From NCBI RefSeq assembly GCF_951230155.1, contig NZ_CATNVD010000011.1, forward strand, positions 62,001-126,000: a DNA stretch of 64,000 nt, given 5' to 3'. The notes below the pieces were generated by a model, which saw only the letters and a list, made by a program, of their open reading frames with translations, was not told the DNA's origin and did no database searches. Of the stretch, positions 8,741-16,774 are shown piece after piece. The position numbers and the translations under genes were made by a program. Numbering within the stretch: the first letter of the stretch is position 1; each line of letters starts with the position of its first letter. The DNA is from Parablautia sp. Marseille-Q6255 (GTDB lineage Bacteria > Bacillota > Clostridia > Lachnospirales > Lachnospiraceae).

Positions 8741-9637
8741 TCAGGAAAAGCGATCGTTTGCAAGCATCGCTGCGCCGTAGAGCCCTGCCTTATTTCCAAG
8801 CTCGGCTCTTCGTATCTCGACGTGGCGGAAGCTTGGCATGATATGCTCGTAGAATTTCTTTTTGATCTGCTCCAGGACATAGGGCTGCTCCAGGATCCCG
8901 CCGCCCAAGATGATGCAGGAAGGATTCAGGGTGTGGGTGATCGTCACAAGTCCGTAGACGATCTCCAGGATCCAACCGTCAAGAATTTCCTGTATCTTTG
9001 GATCATCGAGGCGGGTGAAGATGAGGCGTCCGTTTGTCAGAGCCGGGTCGTACTCCATTGCCTTTTTGACGAGAGCAGTCGTGGAAGCATACTTTTCGTA
9101 GCAGCCGCTGAACAGGTCTTCTTCCGGATGACGGTCCTCCGGATGCGTGATGACTGCGCCGAATTCTCCGGCGGAACAGCTGCTTCCGTGATAAAGATTT
9201 CCGTTTAGATAAAGAGCGCCGCCTACGCCTGTACCGTATGCGAGGCAGACAAAGTTCTTTTCATTTTGTCCTGCCCCGAAGTATGCTTCTCCGATCGCTG
9301 CTGCATTCACATCGTTTTCCACATACGTCGGTGCGTGGAATTCCTGCTGTACGATAGCGCCCAGACCGATGCCGGTATAGCCGGGAACATTCTGATTGGC
9401 GTAGATGATCCTGCCGTCTTCCGGGTCTACCTGCCCGGCAGTGCTGATGCCGATCGTGCCAAAATCCACGGTCTGCGCGTAATCGCGGATCGTCTTAATG
9501 ACGAGCTCGACGATGTGTGCGCCGCCGAGAAAGCCTTCTGACGGACATTCGCGGATCTCCTCTAATACATTTGTTTCGCTGTTAAAGACGGCTGATTTAA
9601 GTGCTGTGCCGCCGATGTCCAGTACCATTGTTTTCAT
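8741..9637 (-). CDS. nanK: ROK-family sugar kinase, probable N-acetylmannosamine kinase
   Basis: A 298-residue ROK kinase. The phosphate-binding motif DIGGTALKSA is near residue 6, the sugar and catalytic region END-VNAAAIGEAYFG is near 100-115, and GTGVGGALY follows. The zinc-binding cysteine motif of many ROK proteins is not present as such. I start at the fourth codon of the open frame, because a GGGGGG ribosome site lies nine bases before that ATG and directly abuts the earlier one. The gene follows an rpiR-type regulator and faces nanE/nanA, which makes phosphorylation of N-acetylmannosamine to the 6-phosphate the best guess; a glucokinase role remains possible. Confidence 0.8.
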   Translation of the reverse strand: MKTMVLDIGGTALKSAVFNSETNVLEEIRECPSEGFLGGAHIVELVIKTIRDYAQTVDFGTIGISTAGQVDPEDGRIIYANQNVPGYTGIGLGAIVQQEFHAPTYVENDVNAAAIGEAYFGAGQNEKNFVCLAYGTGVGGALYLNGNLYHGSSCSAGEFGAVITHPEDRHPEEDLFSGCYEKYASTTALVKKAMEYDPALTNGRLIFTRLDDPKIQEILDGWILEIVYGLVTITHTLNPSCIILGGGILEQPYVLEQIKKKFYEHIMPSFRHVEIRRAELGNKAGLYGAAMLANDRFS

Positions 9638-9684
9638 AAGTAGCATCCCCCCTGCATTATGCCGTATATATGATACATTGATTT

Positions 9685-9729
9685 ATTGTTGCCTGTTTTA
9701 TTGTTACCTGTTTTACTGTTGCCTGTTCT
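9685..9729. repeat. Three tandem 15-bp repeats
   Basis: The unit attgttgcctgtttt occurs three times head to tail with one to three changes, in the space between the rpiR-type gene and nanK. It is too short and spacer-free for CRISPR. It may be a slipped-strand duplication and alters only the rpiR-nanK spacer. Confidence 0.7.
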
Positions 9730-9745
9730 GCAGCGCCCCTGACTG

Positions 9746-10603
9746 CTACAGGAGCTTTTTTGAGATTGCTTCGCTGGTAGCGGCGCGCGCTTCCTGGATC
9801 GCATCCGGGTCCTGATTGCAGTAGCCATAGTAGAGACATTCAAGCAGCAGGAGCTGACCGATCTTGGCTGCGATACAGCCGGATTGCAGAGGGCTTTCAT
9901 TGTAGCCGCAAAGCAGGACGACATCTGCCAGCTGCGCTGCCATAGAGTTGCGAAAATGCGTCAGCAGGATGACTGGTATCTGCCGCTTCTTTGCCAGTGT
10001 CAGAAGCTCTTCTGCGTCCTTTGTAGAGCCGGAATAAGAAAAAAACAGGATCACATCCTGTGAGGAAGCCAGCGACGTTGCCATGATCTGCATATGAGAA
10101 TCTGCAATGTGGATAAATTTGTTCGTCACCTGGGAAAATCTTGCCCATGCGTCCTGTGCCAGAACCGTGTTTCCGCCATGACCAAAGCAGAACACCTGCC
10201 TGGCGCGGTGAAGATACCTTACGGCGCGGTTGAAGGAGACGGGTTCCATCTGCTCCAGCGTCTCGTTTACAGAAATAAAAAAAGCATCGCGCAGTTTTTT
10301 TCCGATGGTAGCCATCGTATCGGTCGTAAAGATCCCCTGCGGCTGATCGGAAAATTCGCCCAGCTCATTTGGATGAGAGGTTTTGGCGAGCGCGAGCTTC
10401 AGGTCGTTGTAGCCGGACAGTCCGAGCATCCGGCAGAAGCGGGTGATGGTCGCCTCAGATACGCCGCAGTTTTCTGCCAGAGAGGAGATGGACAGATACT
10501 GTGCCTTCTCCGTATTCGCAAAAATATAATTTGCCAGCAGCTTGCCGGAACGTGTCATTTGATTGTATCGGTTTGTCATTTCTTCCAGGATATTCTCAGT
10601 CAA
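9746..10603 (-). CDS. RpiR/MurR-family transcriptional regulator with SIS domain
   Basis: A 285-residue regulator. Residues ~1-75 form the RpiR helix-turn-helix domain (ISSLAENCGVSEATITRFCR), and ~105-240 a SIS sugar-phosphate-binding domain (VFCFGHGGNTV, then FFSYSGSTKDAEELL). The best start is TTG at 10601-10603: GGAGGA ends seven bases upstream, whereas the more distal in-frame start would place this ribosome site inside the coding region. By family precedent it senses a sugar phosphate, here plausibly N-acetylmannosamine 6-phosphate, and represses the divergent nan promoters. It is followed by nanK in the same direction. Confidence 0.88.
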   Translation of the reverse strand: MTENILEEMTNRYNQMTRSGKLLANYIFANTEKAQYLSISSLAENCGVSEATITRFCRMLGLSGYNDLKLALAKTSHPNELGEFSDQPQGIFTTDTMATIGKKLRDAFFISVNETLEQMEPVSFNRAVRYLHRARQVFCFGHGGNTVLAQDAWARFSQVTNKFIHIADSHMQIMATSLASSQDVILFFSYSGSTKDAEELLTLAKKRQIPVILLTHFRNSMAAQLADVVLLCGYNESPLQSGCIAAKIGQLLLLECLYYGYCNQDPDAIQEARAATSEAISKKLL

Positions 10604-10651
10604 TTTTATTCCTCCATTTAGCAAAACCTGTGAAAATCACACCTGCATCCT

Positions 10652-10680
10652 ATTATAGAGCATATTGTCTTTATGGTCAA
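10652..10680 (-). promoter_or_regulatory. Promoter for rpiR-nanK (minus strand)
   Basis: Read on the minus strand, TTGACC (10675-10680) and TATAAT (10652-10657) have a 17-base spacer. The start site would lie about 40 bases before the TTG start codon. Confidence 0.7.
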
Positions 10681-10780
10681 TATTTTCAAAAGCTTTCGTT
10701 AAATAAAATTATTTTCAAAATATAATGGATAAAAGCGAGATAGAGAACTGGATAATCATATAAAAACTGGTAAAACTGCA

Positions 10781-10829
10781 CAATTAATGTAAATGATTTT
10801 CATTTAATTGTTATATTGAAAATGATTTG
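10781..10829. promoter_or_regulatory. Candidate operator region of the nan divergent promoters
   Basis: This AT-rich stretch contains the palindrome AAATGATTTTCATTT (10791-10805) and an outer repeat CAATTAA/TTAATTG (10781-10787 with 10804-10810). TGAAAATGATTT follows at 10817 and overlaps the -35 element of the nanE promoter. Repeated TGAAAA half-sites also occur at 10685-10720. A binding site for the adjacent RpiR-type regulator is inferred. Apart from this and the two promoters, the 363-base gap 10604-10966 holds nothing recognisable. Confidence 0.4.
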
Positions 10830-10844
10830 CGAAAGGAATATAAT
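10816..10844 (+). promoter_or_regulatory. Promoter for nanE-nanA
   Basis: TTGAAA (10816-10821) and TATAAT (10839-10844) are separated by 17 bases. It overlaps the repeat-rich candidate operator and gives a leader of about 115 bases. Confidence 0.75.
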
Positions 10845-10966
10845 AGGCTTACAAAATGCCGGGAACAGGCGCTGCGAAGGTAACGCAGGAAAACAAATGC
10901 TTCATAAATACATAATTTTAATTGATATACAGGAACAGGAGAAAATGGGACAAGAAAGGAGACAGT

Positions 10967-11674
10967 ATGAAAAAAGAGGAACTTTTTGAACGGATCAGAG
11001 GAAAGGTGATCGTTTCCTGTCAGGCGGTTCCGGGTGAGCCATTATATGTGGAGGAAAAATCTGTCATGTATCTGATGGCGCGCGCGGCAAAGCAGGCAGG
11101 CACACCGATGATCCGCACGAGCAGTATCCGCGATGTCCTTGCGATCAAAGAAGAGACGGGGCTTCCGGTGATCGGGCTTGTGAAGGTGCAGTATGAGGGA
11201 TTTGAGAGCTACATCACGCCGACTATGAAAGAGGTGGATGATCTGGTAGCCGCCGGATCAGATATTATCGCGCTTGACTGTACACAGCAGAAACGCGGAG
11301 ATGGAAAAACAGTCAGCGAATTTATCACGGAGGTGCGTACAAAATATCCGGATGCGATCCTGATGGCGGATATTTCTACATACGAAGAAGGAATCCAGGC
11401 ATGGAAGCTCGGCATGGACATTGTCGGCACGACGATGAGCGGATATACGAGCTATACGGAAAAGACGGACGGACCGGATTATGAGCTGGTAAAGCGTCTG
11501 GCCGCTGCTGTTGATATTCCGGTCATCGGGGAAGGGCGCATCCATTATCCGCAGCAGGCAGTTGAGATGCTGGATGCAGGCGCGTTTGCAGTCGTGGTAG
11601 GAGGAGCGATCACAAGACCTCTGGAGATCGCGCAGCGTTTTATCAGCGCAGTGGATGCAGCGCAAAGCAGATGA
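10967..11674 (+). CDS. nanE: N-acetylmannosamine-6-phosphate 2-epimerase
   Basis: A 235-residue TIM-barrel enzyme converting N-acetylmannosamine 6-phosphate to N-acetylglucosamine 6-phosphate in sialic acid breakdown. Family motifs are visible: VIVSCQAVPGEPLY at the N-terminus, IIALDCTQQKR in the middle, MADISTYEEG, GTTMSGYT and IPVIGEGRIHYPQ near the phosphate site. The ATG at 10967 follows AAAGGAG by five bases; the longer frame from 10922 lacks a ribosome site. It is followed 45 bases on by nanA. Together with the kinase on the other strand these give the three intracellular steps from sialic acid to GlcNAc-6-phosphate. Confidence 0.95.
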   Translation: MKKEELFERIRGKVIVSCQAVPGEPLYVEEKSVMYLMARAAKQAGTPMIRTSSIRDVLAIKEETGLPVIGLVKVQYEGFESYITPTMKEVDDLVAAGSDIIALDCTQQKRGDGKTVSEFITEVRTKYPDAILMADISTYEEGIQAWKLGMDIVGTTMSGYTSYTEKTDGPDYELVKRLAAAVDIPVIGEGRIHYPQQAVEMLDAGAFAVVVGGAITRPLEIAQRFISAVDAAQSR

Positions 11675-11719
11675 TGCAGATACAGTTTTATTTAGGAATA
11701 AACGAGCAGGAGGATACTT

Positions 11720-12637
11720 ATGTCAAAGTATGATATCAATAAATTTAAGCATGTAACGGTTGCGCTCAATACACCGTTTGCGAAGGATGGCAGTGTGGAT
11801 GTTGATGCAGTCAGGCGCGTATCCCGCTATTTTCGTGATAAGGGTGTAAAGCAGATGTACGTCTGCGGAAGTACCGGGGAAGGATTTCTGCTGGATACGG
11901 AGGAAAGAAAGCTGGTCGCAGAGACGGTAGTCGATGAGGTCGGAGATGATATGAACATCATTGTTCATGTCGGCTGTCCCGATACGAGACACTCCTGCAT
12001 ACTGGCAGAGCATGCGGAGAAGATCGGCGCTGCTGCTACATCGGCAGTTCCGTGCGTATACTACCGTCCGAGCGAGGAGAGTGTGTATCAGCACTGGACC
12101 GAGATCACAAAGGCGGCTGATCTGCCATTTTTTATCTATAATATCCCGCAGCTTACAGGCTTCAATCTTTCCATGAACCTCTTTGGAAGAATGCTGGAGA
12201 ATGAGCGTGTTGCAGGTGTAAAGTGCTCGTCTGATCCGGCGCAGGATATTCTCAGATTCAAGCTGGCAGGAGGAAAAGATTTTATCGTGTTCAACGGACC
12301 GGACGAGCAGTTTGTCGCAGGACGGCTTCTCGGGGCGGACGCCGGGATCGGCGGCACATACGGCGCGATGCCGGAGCTTTATCTGAAGATGGATGAACTC
12401 ATTGCGCGCGGAGAGTGGGAGAAGGCGGCGCAGGTACAGAACATCGTCACACCTTTGATCTACAGACTGTGTTCCTTCGCTTCCATGCACGCAGCGGTAA
12501 AGGGGATTATTTCTCTTGACGGCTGTCCGATGGGCGATCCGAGACTGCCCTTCCTTCCGGTCGCACTGGATGATCCGAAGCTTACAGAACTTTACCGCGA
12601 TATCAGACAGGCGATCGCGGATACCAGGGATCTGTAA
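11720..12637 (+). CDS. nanA: N-acetylneuraminate lyase (DHDPS/NAL superfamily)
   Basis: A 305-residue class I aldolase of the DapA/NanA superfamily, expected to split N-acetylneuraminate into pyruvate and N-acetylmannosamine. The carboxylate-binding GSTGEG is at 50-55, the catalytic tyrosine is Y140 in YNIPQ and the Schiff-base lysine is K168 in AGVKCSSD. GSTGEG with YNIP is the pattern of lyases rather than of dihydrodipicolinate synthase, which has GTTGE. Its place directly after nanE supports the assignment. A strong AGGAGG lies seven bases upstream of the ATG. Confidence 0.9.
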   Translation: MSKYDINKFKHVTVALNTPFAKDGSVDVDAVRRVSRYFRDKGVKQMYVCGSTGEGFLLDTEERKLVAETVVDEVGDDMNIIVHVGCPDTRHSCILAEHAEKIGAAATSAVPCVYYRPSEESVYQHWTEITKAADLPFFIYNIPQLTGFNLSMNLFGRMLENERVAGVKCSSDPAQDILRFKLAGGKDFIVFNGPDEQFVAGRLLGADAGIGGTYGAMPELYLKMDELIARGEWEKAAQVQNIVTPLIYRLCSFASMHAAVKGIISLDGCPMGDPRLPFLPVALDDPKLTELYRDIRQAIADTRDL

Positions 12638-12671
12638 AAAGCAGTAAGGGACGGGGATTTGGAGAAAGACT

Positions 12672-13316
12672 ATGAAAAAACATATCGTATGTTTTGGTGA
12701 TTCGAATACGCACGGCTACTGGGCGGAAACGGACGGCAGGTTTGATGAGGCGCACAGATGGACGCAGCTGCTTCAAAGAGAACTCGGATCCGATTATCTG
12801 ATCATTGAGGAAGGATTAAGCGGCAGGACCACATGTTTTGATGATCCGATCCATGAGGGGATGTCGGGGCTGGATTATATCTGCCCGTGCCTGAAAAGCC
12901 ACGAGCCGGTCGATCTGCTGATCGTCATGCTCGGGACGAATGATACGAAGGAGCGCTTTGGCGCGTCGGCGGCGTGTATTGCGATCGGCATGGGACGGCT
13001 TCTCAGAAAAGCAATTTCTGTGGAGGAGTGCTGGAGAGATGGGCGCCCCAATATTCTGCTCGTGACACCGCAGAATATCGGAAGAGAATATGCGGATACG
13101 CCGTGTGCTGCGACCATGGGACGCGGCTGCGCAGAGAAATCGCAGGGACTTGCGGCAGAGTATGAAGCGCTTGCCGCGCAGCTTGGCTGTCATTATCTGG
13201 ATGCAAACAAAGCAGTAGCAGACGGGCCGAACCATGTGGATTATATGCATTTGACTGAGGCAGGGCACCATCAGCTTGCGCATGCGCTTGCAGAAAAGAT
13301 CCCTTCGCTTTTATGA
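12672..13316 (+). CDS. SGNH/GDSL-family hydrolase, possible sialate O-acetylesterase
   Basis: A 214-residue esterase without a signal peptide, hence cytosolic. The nucleophile block is CFGDSNTHG (S11), block III is MLGTNDTKERF, and the catalytic D190-x-x-H193 pair is in VDYMHLTEAGH. The family removes acyl groups from small substrates. Because it follows nanA by 34 bases in what looks like one transcript, removal of O-acetyl groups from sialic acids or their products is a reasonable inference. Sequence alone would equally fit a general arylesterase. Confidence 0.75.
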   Translation: MKKHIVCFGDSNTHGYWAETDGRFDEAHRWTQLLQRELGSDYLIIEEGLSGRTTCFDDPIHEGMSGLDYICPCLKSHEPVDLLIVMLGTNDTKERFGASAACIAIGMGRLLRKAISVEECWRDGRPNILLVTPQNIGREYADTPCAATMGRGCAEKSQGLAAEYEALAAQLGCHYLDANKAVADGPNHVDYMHLTEAGHHQLAHALAEKIPSLL

Positions 13317-13432
13317 CGGGAGTTGTCCGGGAAAAGAAAGCACGCAATTGGATGAATATATAAAAAGTAAAAACAGAAAAAGTAAAAAATAGTCAATATG
13401 CACATAAGAAAAATAAATTATTATAAAACATA

Positions 13433-13461
13433 TTGACATAATGTAAAAATAATGTTAGAAT
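13433..13461 (+). promoter_or_regulatory. Extended -10 promoter for the sialic-acid ABC transporter
   Basis: TTGACA (13433-13438) and TAGAAT (13456-13461) are 17 bases apart, with TGT preceding the -10. The flanking ACAT...ATGT inverted repeat around the -35 could be an operator. It lets the transporter be expressed apart from the nanE-nanA transcript. Confidence 0.8.
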
Positions 13462-13527
13462 AAATGCAACAGTTTGTGCGAAGTGCACATGACATGGGAC
13501 ATGAAAAATAAAAGGAGGATATGAAGT

Positions 13528-14793
13528 ATGAGATTACGTAAGGGTTTGGCAGTTGCACTGACAGGTGCTATGGCGGTTTCTGCATTTGCAGGCAGTGTGG
13601 CAGCAGAGGAAGCTACAGAGATCACTCTGTGGACGTATCCGATCGGAAGCTGGGGCGACGCCGCTACCGTAGAGGGACTGCTGGCAAGCTTTAATGAGGC
13701 GCACCCGGATATCACAGTGAAGGTAGAGTATCTGGACTACACGAACGGTGACGACAAGATCAATACCGCGATCGAGGGCGGACAGGCGCCGGATCTGGTT
13801 ATGGAGGGACCGGAGCGTCTTGTGGCAAACTGGGGTGCAAAGGGACTGATGGTCGATCTGGCAGACCTCTGGACAGACGAGGCAAAGGAAGCGATCTACG
13901 ATTCTGTAGAAGCAGCATGCCAGAACAATGAAGGTGTATTTTATGAGTATCCTCTGTGCATGACAGCCCATACGATGGCGATCAACAGAGACGTGTTTGA
14001 GGCTGCGGACGCACTGCAGTATCTGGACGAGGAGACACGTACCTGGACGACAGAGAACTTTATCAAGGCAGTTGAGGCTGTTTATGCTTCCGGTCAGGAA
14101 AATGTAGCTGCAGTATACTGCGGCGGCCAGGGCGGCGATCAGGGTACACGCGCTCTTGTAAATAACCTGTACGGTGGCACATTTACAAATGCAGAGCACA
14201 CAGAGTACACAGCAGACAGTGAGGAAAATATCAAGGCTCTCGAACTTCTGGCAGGTATGGAAGGGATCAACTTTGACGCATCCTTACAGGGCGCAGACGA
14301 GATCAACCTTTTCTGCAACGGCACACTGGCAATGGCATTTTGCTGGAACATCGCTCAGGAGAAAAATAATGTAGAGAATATCGCATTTGACGTTCTTCCG
14401 ATGGCGTTCCCGACAGAGACAGGTGAACCGCAGCTTTGCGGCGGTATCTGGGGCTTTGGTATCTTTGATAATGGCGATGAGGCGAAGATCGAGGCTGCAA
14501 AGACATTTATCGACTTCATGGCAAATGACGAGAAGCAGGTAGTAGAGAGCGTAAAGGCTTCCAGCTACTGGCCGGTAAAGGATCTCGGAAATATCTATGA
14601 GGGTGATGAGATGATGACAGAGTACTCCACATTCGTTCAGTACATGGGCGACTACTATCAGGTAGTAGGCGGCTGGGCAGAGGCTCGTACGGCATGGTGG
14701 AATATGCTTCAGCAGATCGGCTCCGGCGCAGAGGTATCAGAGGCAGTTGCTACGTTTACAGAGACGGCAAATGCAGCGGCATCTGCCAAGTAA
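13528..14793 (+). CDS. ABC transporter sugar-binding protein (SBP family 1), probably for sialic acid
   Basis: A 421-residue extracellular binding protein of the maltose/glycerol-phosphate type (ITLWTYPIGSW near the mature N-terminus, a hinge region with ALELLAGMEGI, a C-terminal ASSYWPVKDL). The signal sequence is MRLRKGLAVALTGAMAVSAF. The lipobox position reads FAGS instead of FAGC, so the usual lipid-anchor cysteine is missing. Two permeases follow, and no ATPase gene is present; family 1 importers in Firmicutes often borrow a shared MsmK-type ATPase. The substrate, Neu5Ac or a derivative such as 2,7-anhydro-Neu5Ac, is inferred from the neighbouring nan genes. Confidence 0.85.
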   Translation: MRLRKGLAVALTGAMAVSAFAGSVAAEEATEITLWTYPIGSWGDAATVEGLLASFNEAHPDITVKVEYLDYTNGDDKINTAIEGGQAPDLVMEGPERLVANWGAKGLMVDLADLWTDEAKEAIYDSVEAACQNNEGVFYEYPLCMTAHTMAINRDVFEAADALQYLDEETRTWTTENFIKAVEAVYASGQENVAAVYCGGQGGDQGTRALVNNLYGGTFTNAEHTEYTADSEENIKALELLAGMEGINFDASLQGADEINLFCNGTLAMAFCWNIAQEKNNVENIAFDVLPMAFPTETGEPQLCGGIWGFGIFDNGDEAKIEAAKTFIDFMANDEKQVVESVKASSYWPVKDLGNIYEGDEMMTEYSTFVQYMGDYYQVVGGWAEARTAWWNMLQQIGSGAEVSEAVATFTETANAAASAK

Positions 14794-14846
14794 AAGGTCT
14801 GGCAGACGGCAGTATCGCTAAAACATCATAAGTAATGTAGACTCGT

Positions 14847-14891
14847 GCATCCTTCCTGCGTGTCGCGCGGGAAGGGTGCCTTACTTTTTTC
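14847..14891 (+). terminator. Intra-operon terminator between binding protein and permeases
   Basis: A 14-bp stem with two or three G-T pairs (14847-14860 with 14866-14879) is followed by a TTACTTTTTT run. Partial read-through would give much more binding protein than permease. Confidence 0.75.
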
Positions 14892-14932
14892 AAAAGAAAA
14901 ATCTGGATTGAGAATGAAAGGGGGATTTCCGG

Positions 14933-15820
14933 ATGTCAAACAGGAGCAGAGCGCTGGCGCGCAGAGAGACAATGGCGGGATATGCTTTTCTGCTTCCGAG
15001 TCTGATCTTCTTTGTCGGCTTTGTAATCTATCCGATGATCCAGTGCGTGTATACGAGCTTTTTTGACTCGACGATGGGCAGGGAGGATATATTCGTAGGC
15101 TTCAAAAACTATGTGGATCTGGCAAAGGATGAGATTTTCTGGGGAGCGCTGAAAAATACCGTCGTCATCGTGATTGTTTCCGTTCCGGTTACGTGTATTT
15201 TTTCTCTGTGGGTCAGCTCTGTGATCTACAATATGAAGGGACCGGCATGCTCGGCCTTCCGCTGTATTTTCTATCTTCCGGTTGTCACGGGCTCTGTGGC
15301 AGTCGCTGTTGTATGGAAATGGATGTTCAATAACTATTACGGCATTTTTAATTATGTCGGCAAAGGCGTCGGGCTGCTCGATAAAAATATCAACTGGCTT
15401 GGAGACGAACGGTTTGCTCTGGGATGTATCATCCTGATCCTGCTGACGACCTCTGTCGGACAGCCGATCGTGCTGTATGTCTCTGCGCTTAACAACGTGG
15501 ATCAGAGCCTTGTGGAGGCTGCGCAGGTGGACGGAGCGAACAAATTCCAGTGCTTCTGGAAGATCAAATGGCCGCAGATCATGCCGACGACGCTGTATGT
15601 ACTCGTCATCACAACGATCAACAGTTTCCAGTGCTTTGCGCTGATCCAGCTGCTTACGAGCGGCGGACCGAACCACAGCACAGATACGATCATGTATTAT
15701 ATTTACTATTCTGCATTCAAGCTGTATAAGTACGGATACGGAAATGCCATGGGCGTTGTGCTTGCAGTCATCATAGCAGTGCTTTCAGCAGTCCAGTTTA
15801 AGCTGGCAAAAACAGATTAG
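14933..15820 (+). CDS. ABC transporter permease, MalF/UgpA type (sialic acid importer)
   Basis: A 295-residue membrane subunit with six predicted helices, beginning FLLPSLIFFVGFVIYP, and the EAA loop EAAQVDGANKFQCFWKIKWP at about 195-215, which docks to the ATPase. The pattern is that of carbohydrate ABC importers of the MalF type. It starts at ATG 14933 after a GGGGG ribosome site. It sits between the binding protein and a MalG-type partner, 15 bases from the latter, so the three form one transporter. Confidence 0.9.
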   Translation: MSNRSRALARRETMAGYAFLLPSLIFFVGFVIYPMIQCVYTSFFDSTMGREDIFVGFKNYVDLAKDEIFWGALKNTVVIVIVSVPVTCIFSLWVSSVIYNMKGPACSAFRCIFYLPVVTGSVAVAVVWKWMFNNYYGIFNYVGKGVGLLDKNINWLGDERFALGCIILILLTTSVGQPIVLYVSALNNVDQSLVEAAQVDGANKFQCFWKIKWPQIMPTTLYVLVITTINSFQCFALIQLLTSGGPNHSTDTIMYYIYYSAFKLYKYGYGNAMGVVLAVIIAVLSAVQFKLAKTD

Positions 15821-15835
15821 GAGGGAGGCGGAGAT

Positions 15836-16738
15836 ATGAAATCAACAGCAATGAGTACGAAAGTCTATAAAGTTGTCAGCGTCACCGCCATCGTTATCCT
15901 GGCTGTCCTGTTTGCGTTTCCGCTTTACTGGATCGTGACCGGTTCCTTTAAGACGGCGCAGGAGATCAATGCGACCTCACCGGCGTGGTGGCCGTCCGAA
16001 TGGGTGCTGACGAACTATGAAAAACTGTTCAGTAAGCAGGTAGCGCCGCTGTTTTCGATCACAGTCCCGTTTACGGATATCACATTTGCGGGACCGCAGG
16101 TGCCTGCGGCGATCCGCTGGCTGGTGAATACCGTTTTTATGGCGGTTGCAGCGATGGGACTTACGTGTGCGACTGCGGCAATGGCAGGATACGCTCTGGC
16201 AAAGAAACGCTTTTTTGGAAGAACGGTGGTCTTTACGATGATCGTCTGTGCGATGGCTCTTCCAAAACAGGTCATCCTGATCCCGCTGCTGCGTGAGATG
16301 TCTGCGTTAAAGCTTTACAACACACTGTGGGCGGTGATCCTTCCGATCGTGGGGTGGCCGTTTGGCGTATTTTTGATCAAGCAGTTTGCAGAGGGGATCC
16401 CGGGAGAGATGATGGAGGCCGCGCGTATCGACGGCGCTAGTGAGTGGAAGACCTTCTCGCATGTAGCGCTTCCGATGATCAAACCGGGTATCGGTGCACT
16501 TGCGATCTTTACATTTATCAATTCATGGAATGACTACTTCATGCAGCTGATCATGCTGACGAGTACGGAGACGTCGACGATCTCCCTCGGTATCGCAAAC
16601 ATGCAGGCAGAAAACTCTACGGATTTCGGTCTGATCATGGCAGGCGCTGCGCTGGCGGCGATCCCGATCATTATTGTATTCCTGATCTTCCAGAAGTATT
16701 TTACCAAGGGGATCACAATGGGTGCGGTAAAGGGATAA
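15836..16738 (+). CDS. ABC transporter permease, MalG/UgpE type (sialic acid importer)
   Basis: A 300-residue partner permease. The features are an N-terminal helix followed by the MalG signature PLYWIVTGSFKT, five further helices, the EAA loop EAARIDGASEWKTFSHVALP at about 197-216, and the C-terminal FTKGITMGAVKG ending that is typical of the family. A GGAGGGAGG ribosome site precedes the ATG. It is the last gene of the nan cluster. Its original terminator lies beyond the group II intron at 18691-18738. Confidence 0.9.
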   Translation: MKSTAMSTKVYKVVSVTAIVILAVLFAFPLYWIVTGSFKTAQEINATSPAWWPSEWVLTNYEKLFSKQVAPLFSITVPFTDITFAGPQVPAAIRWLVNTVFMAVAAMGLTCATAAMAGYALAKKRFFGRTVVFTMIVCAMALPKQVILIPLLREMSALKLYNTLWAVILPIVGWPFGVFLIKQFAEGIPGEMMEAARIDGASEWKTFSHVALPMIKPGIGALAIFTFINSWNDYFMQLIMLTSTETSTISLGIANMQAENSTDFGLIMAGAALAAIPIIIVFLIFQKYFTKGITMGAVKG

Positions 16739-16774
16739 AAGACAGATCATTCAAGAAAAGGTATCCTGTTTTAA

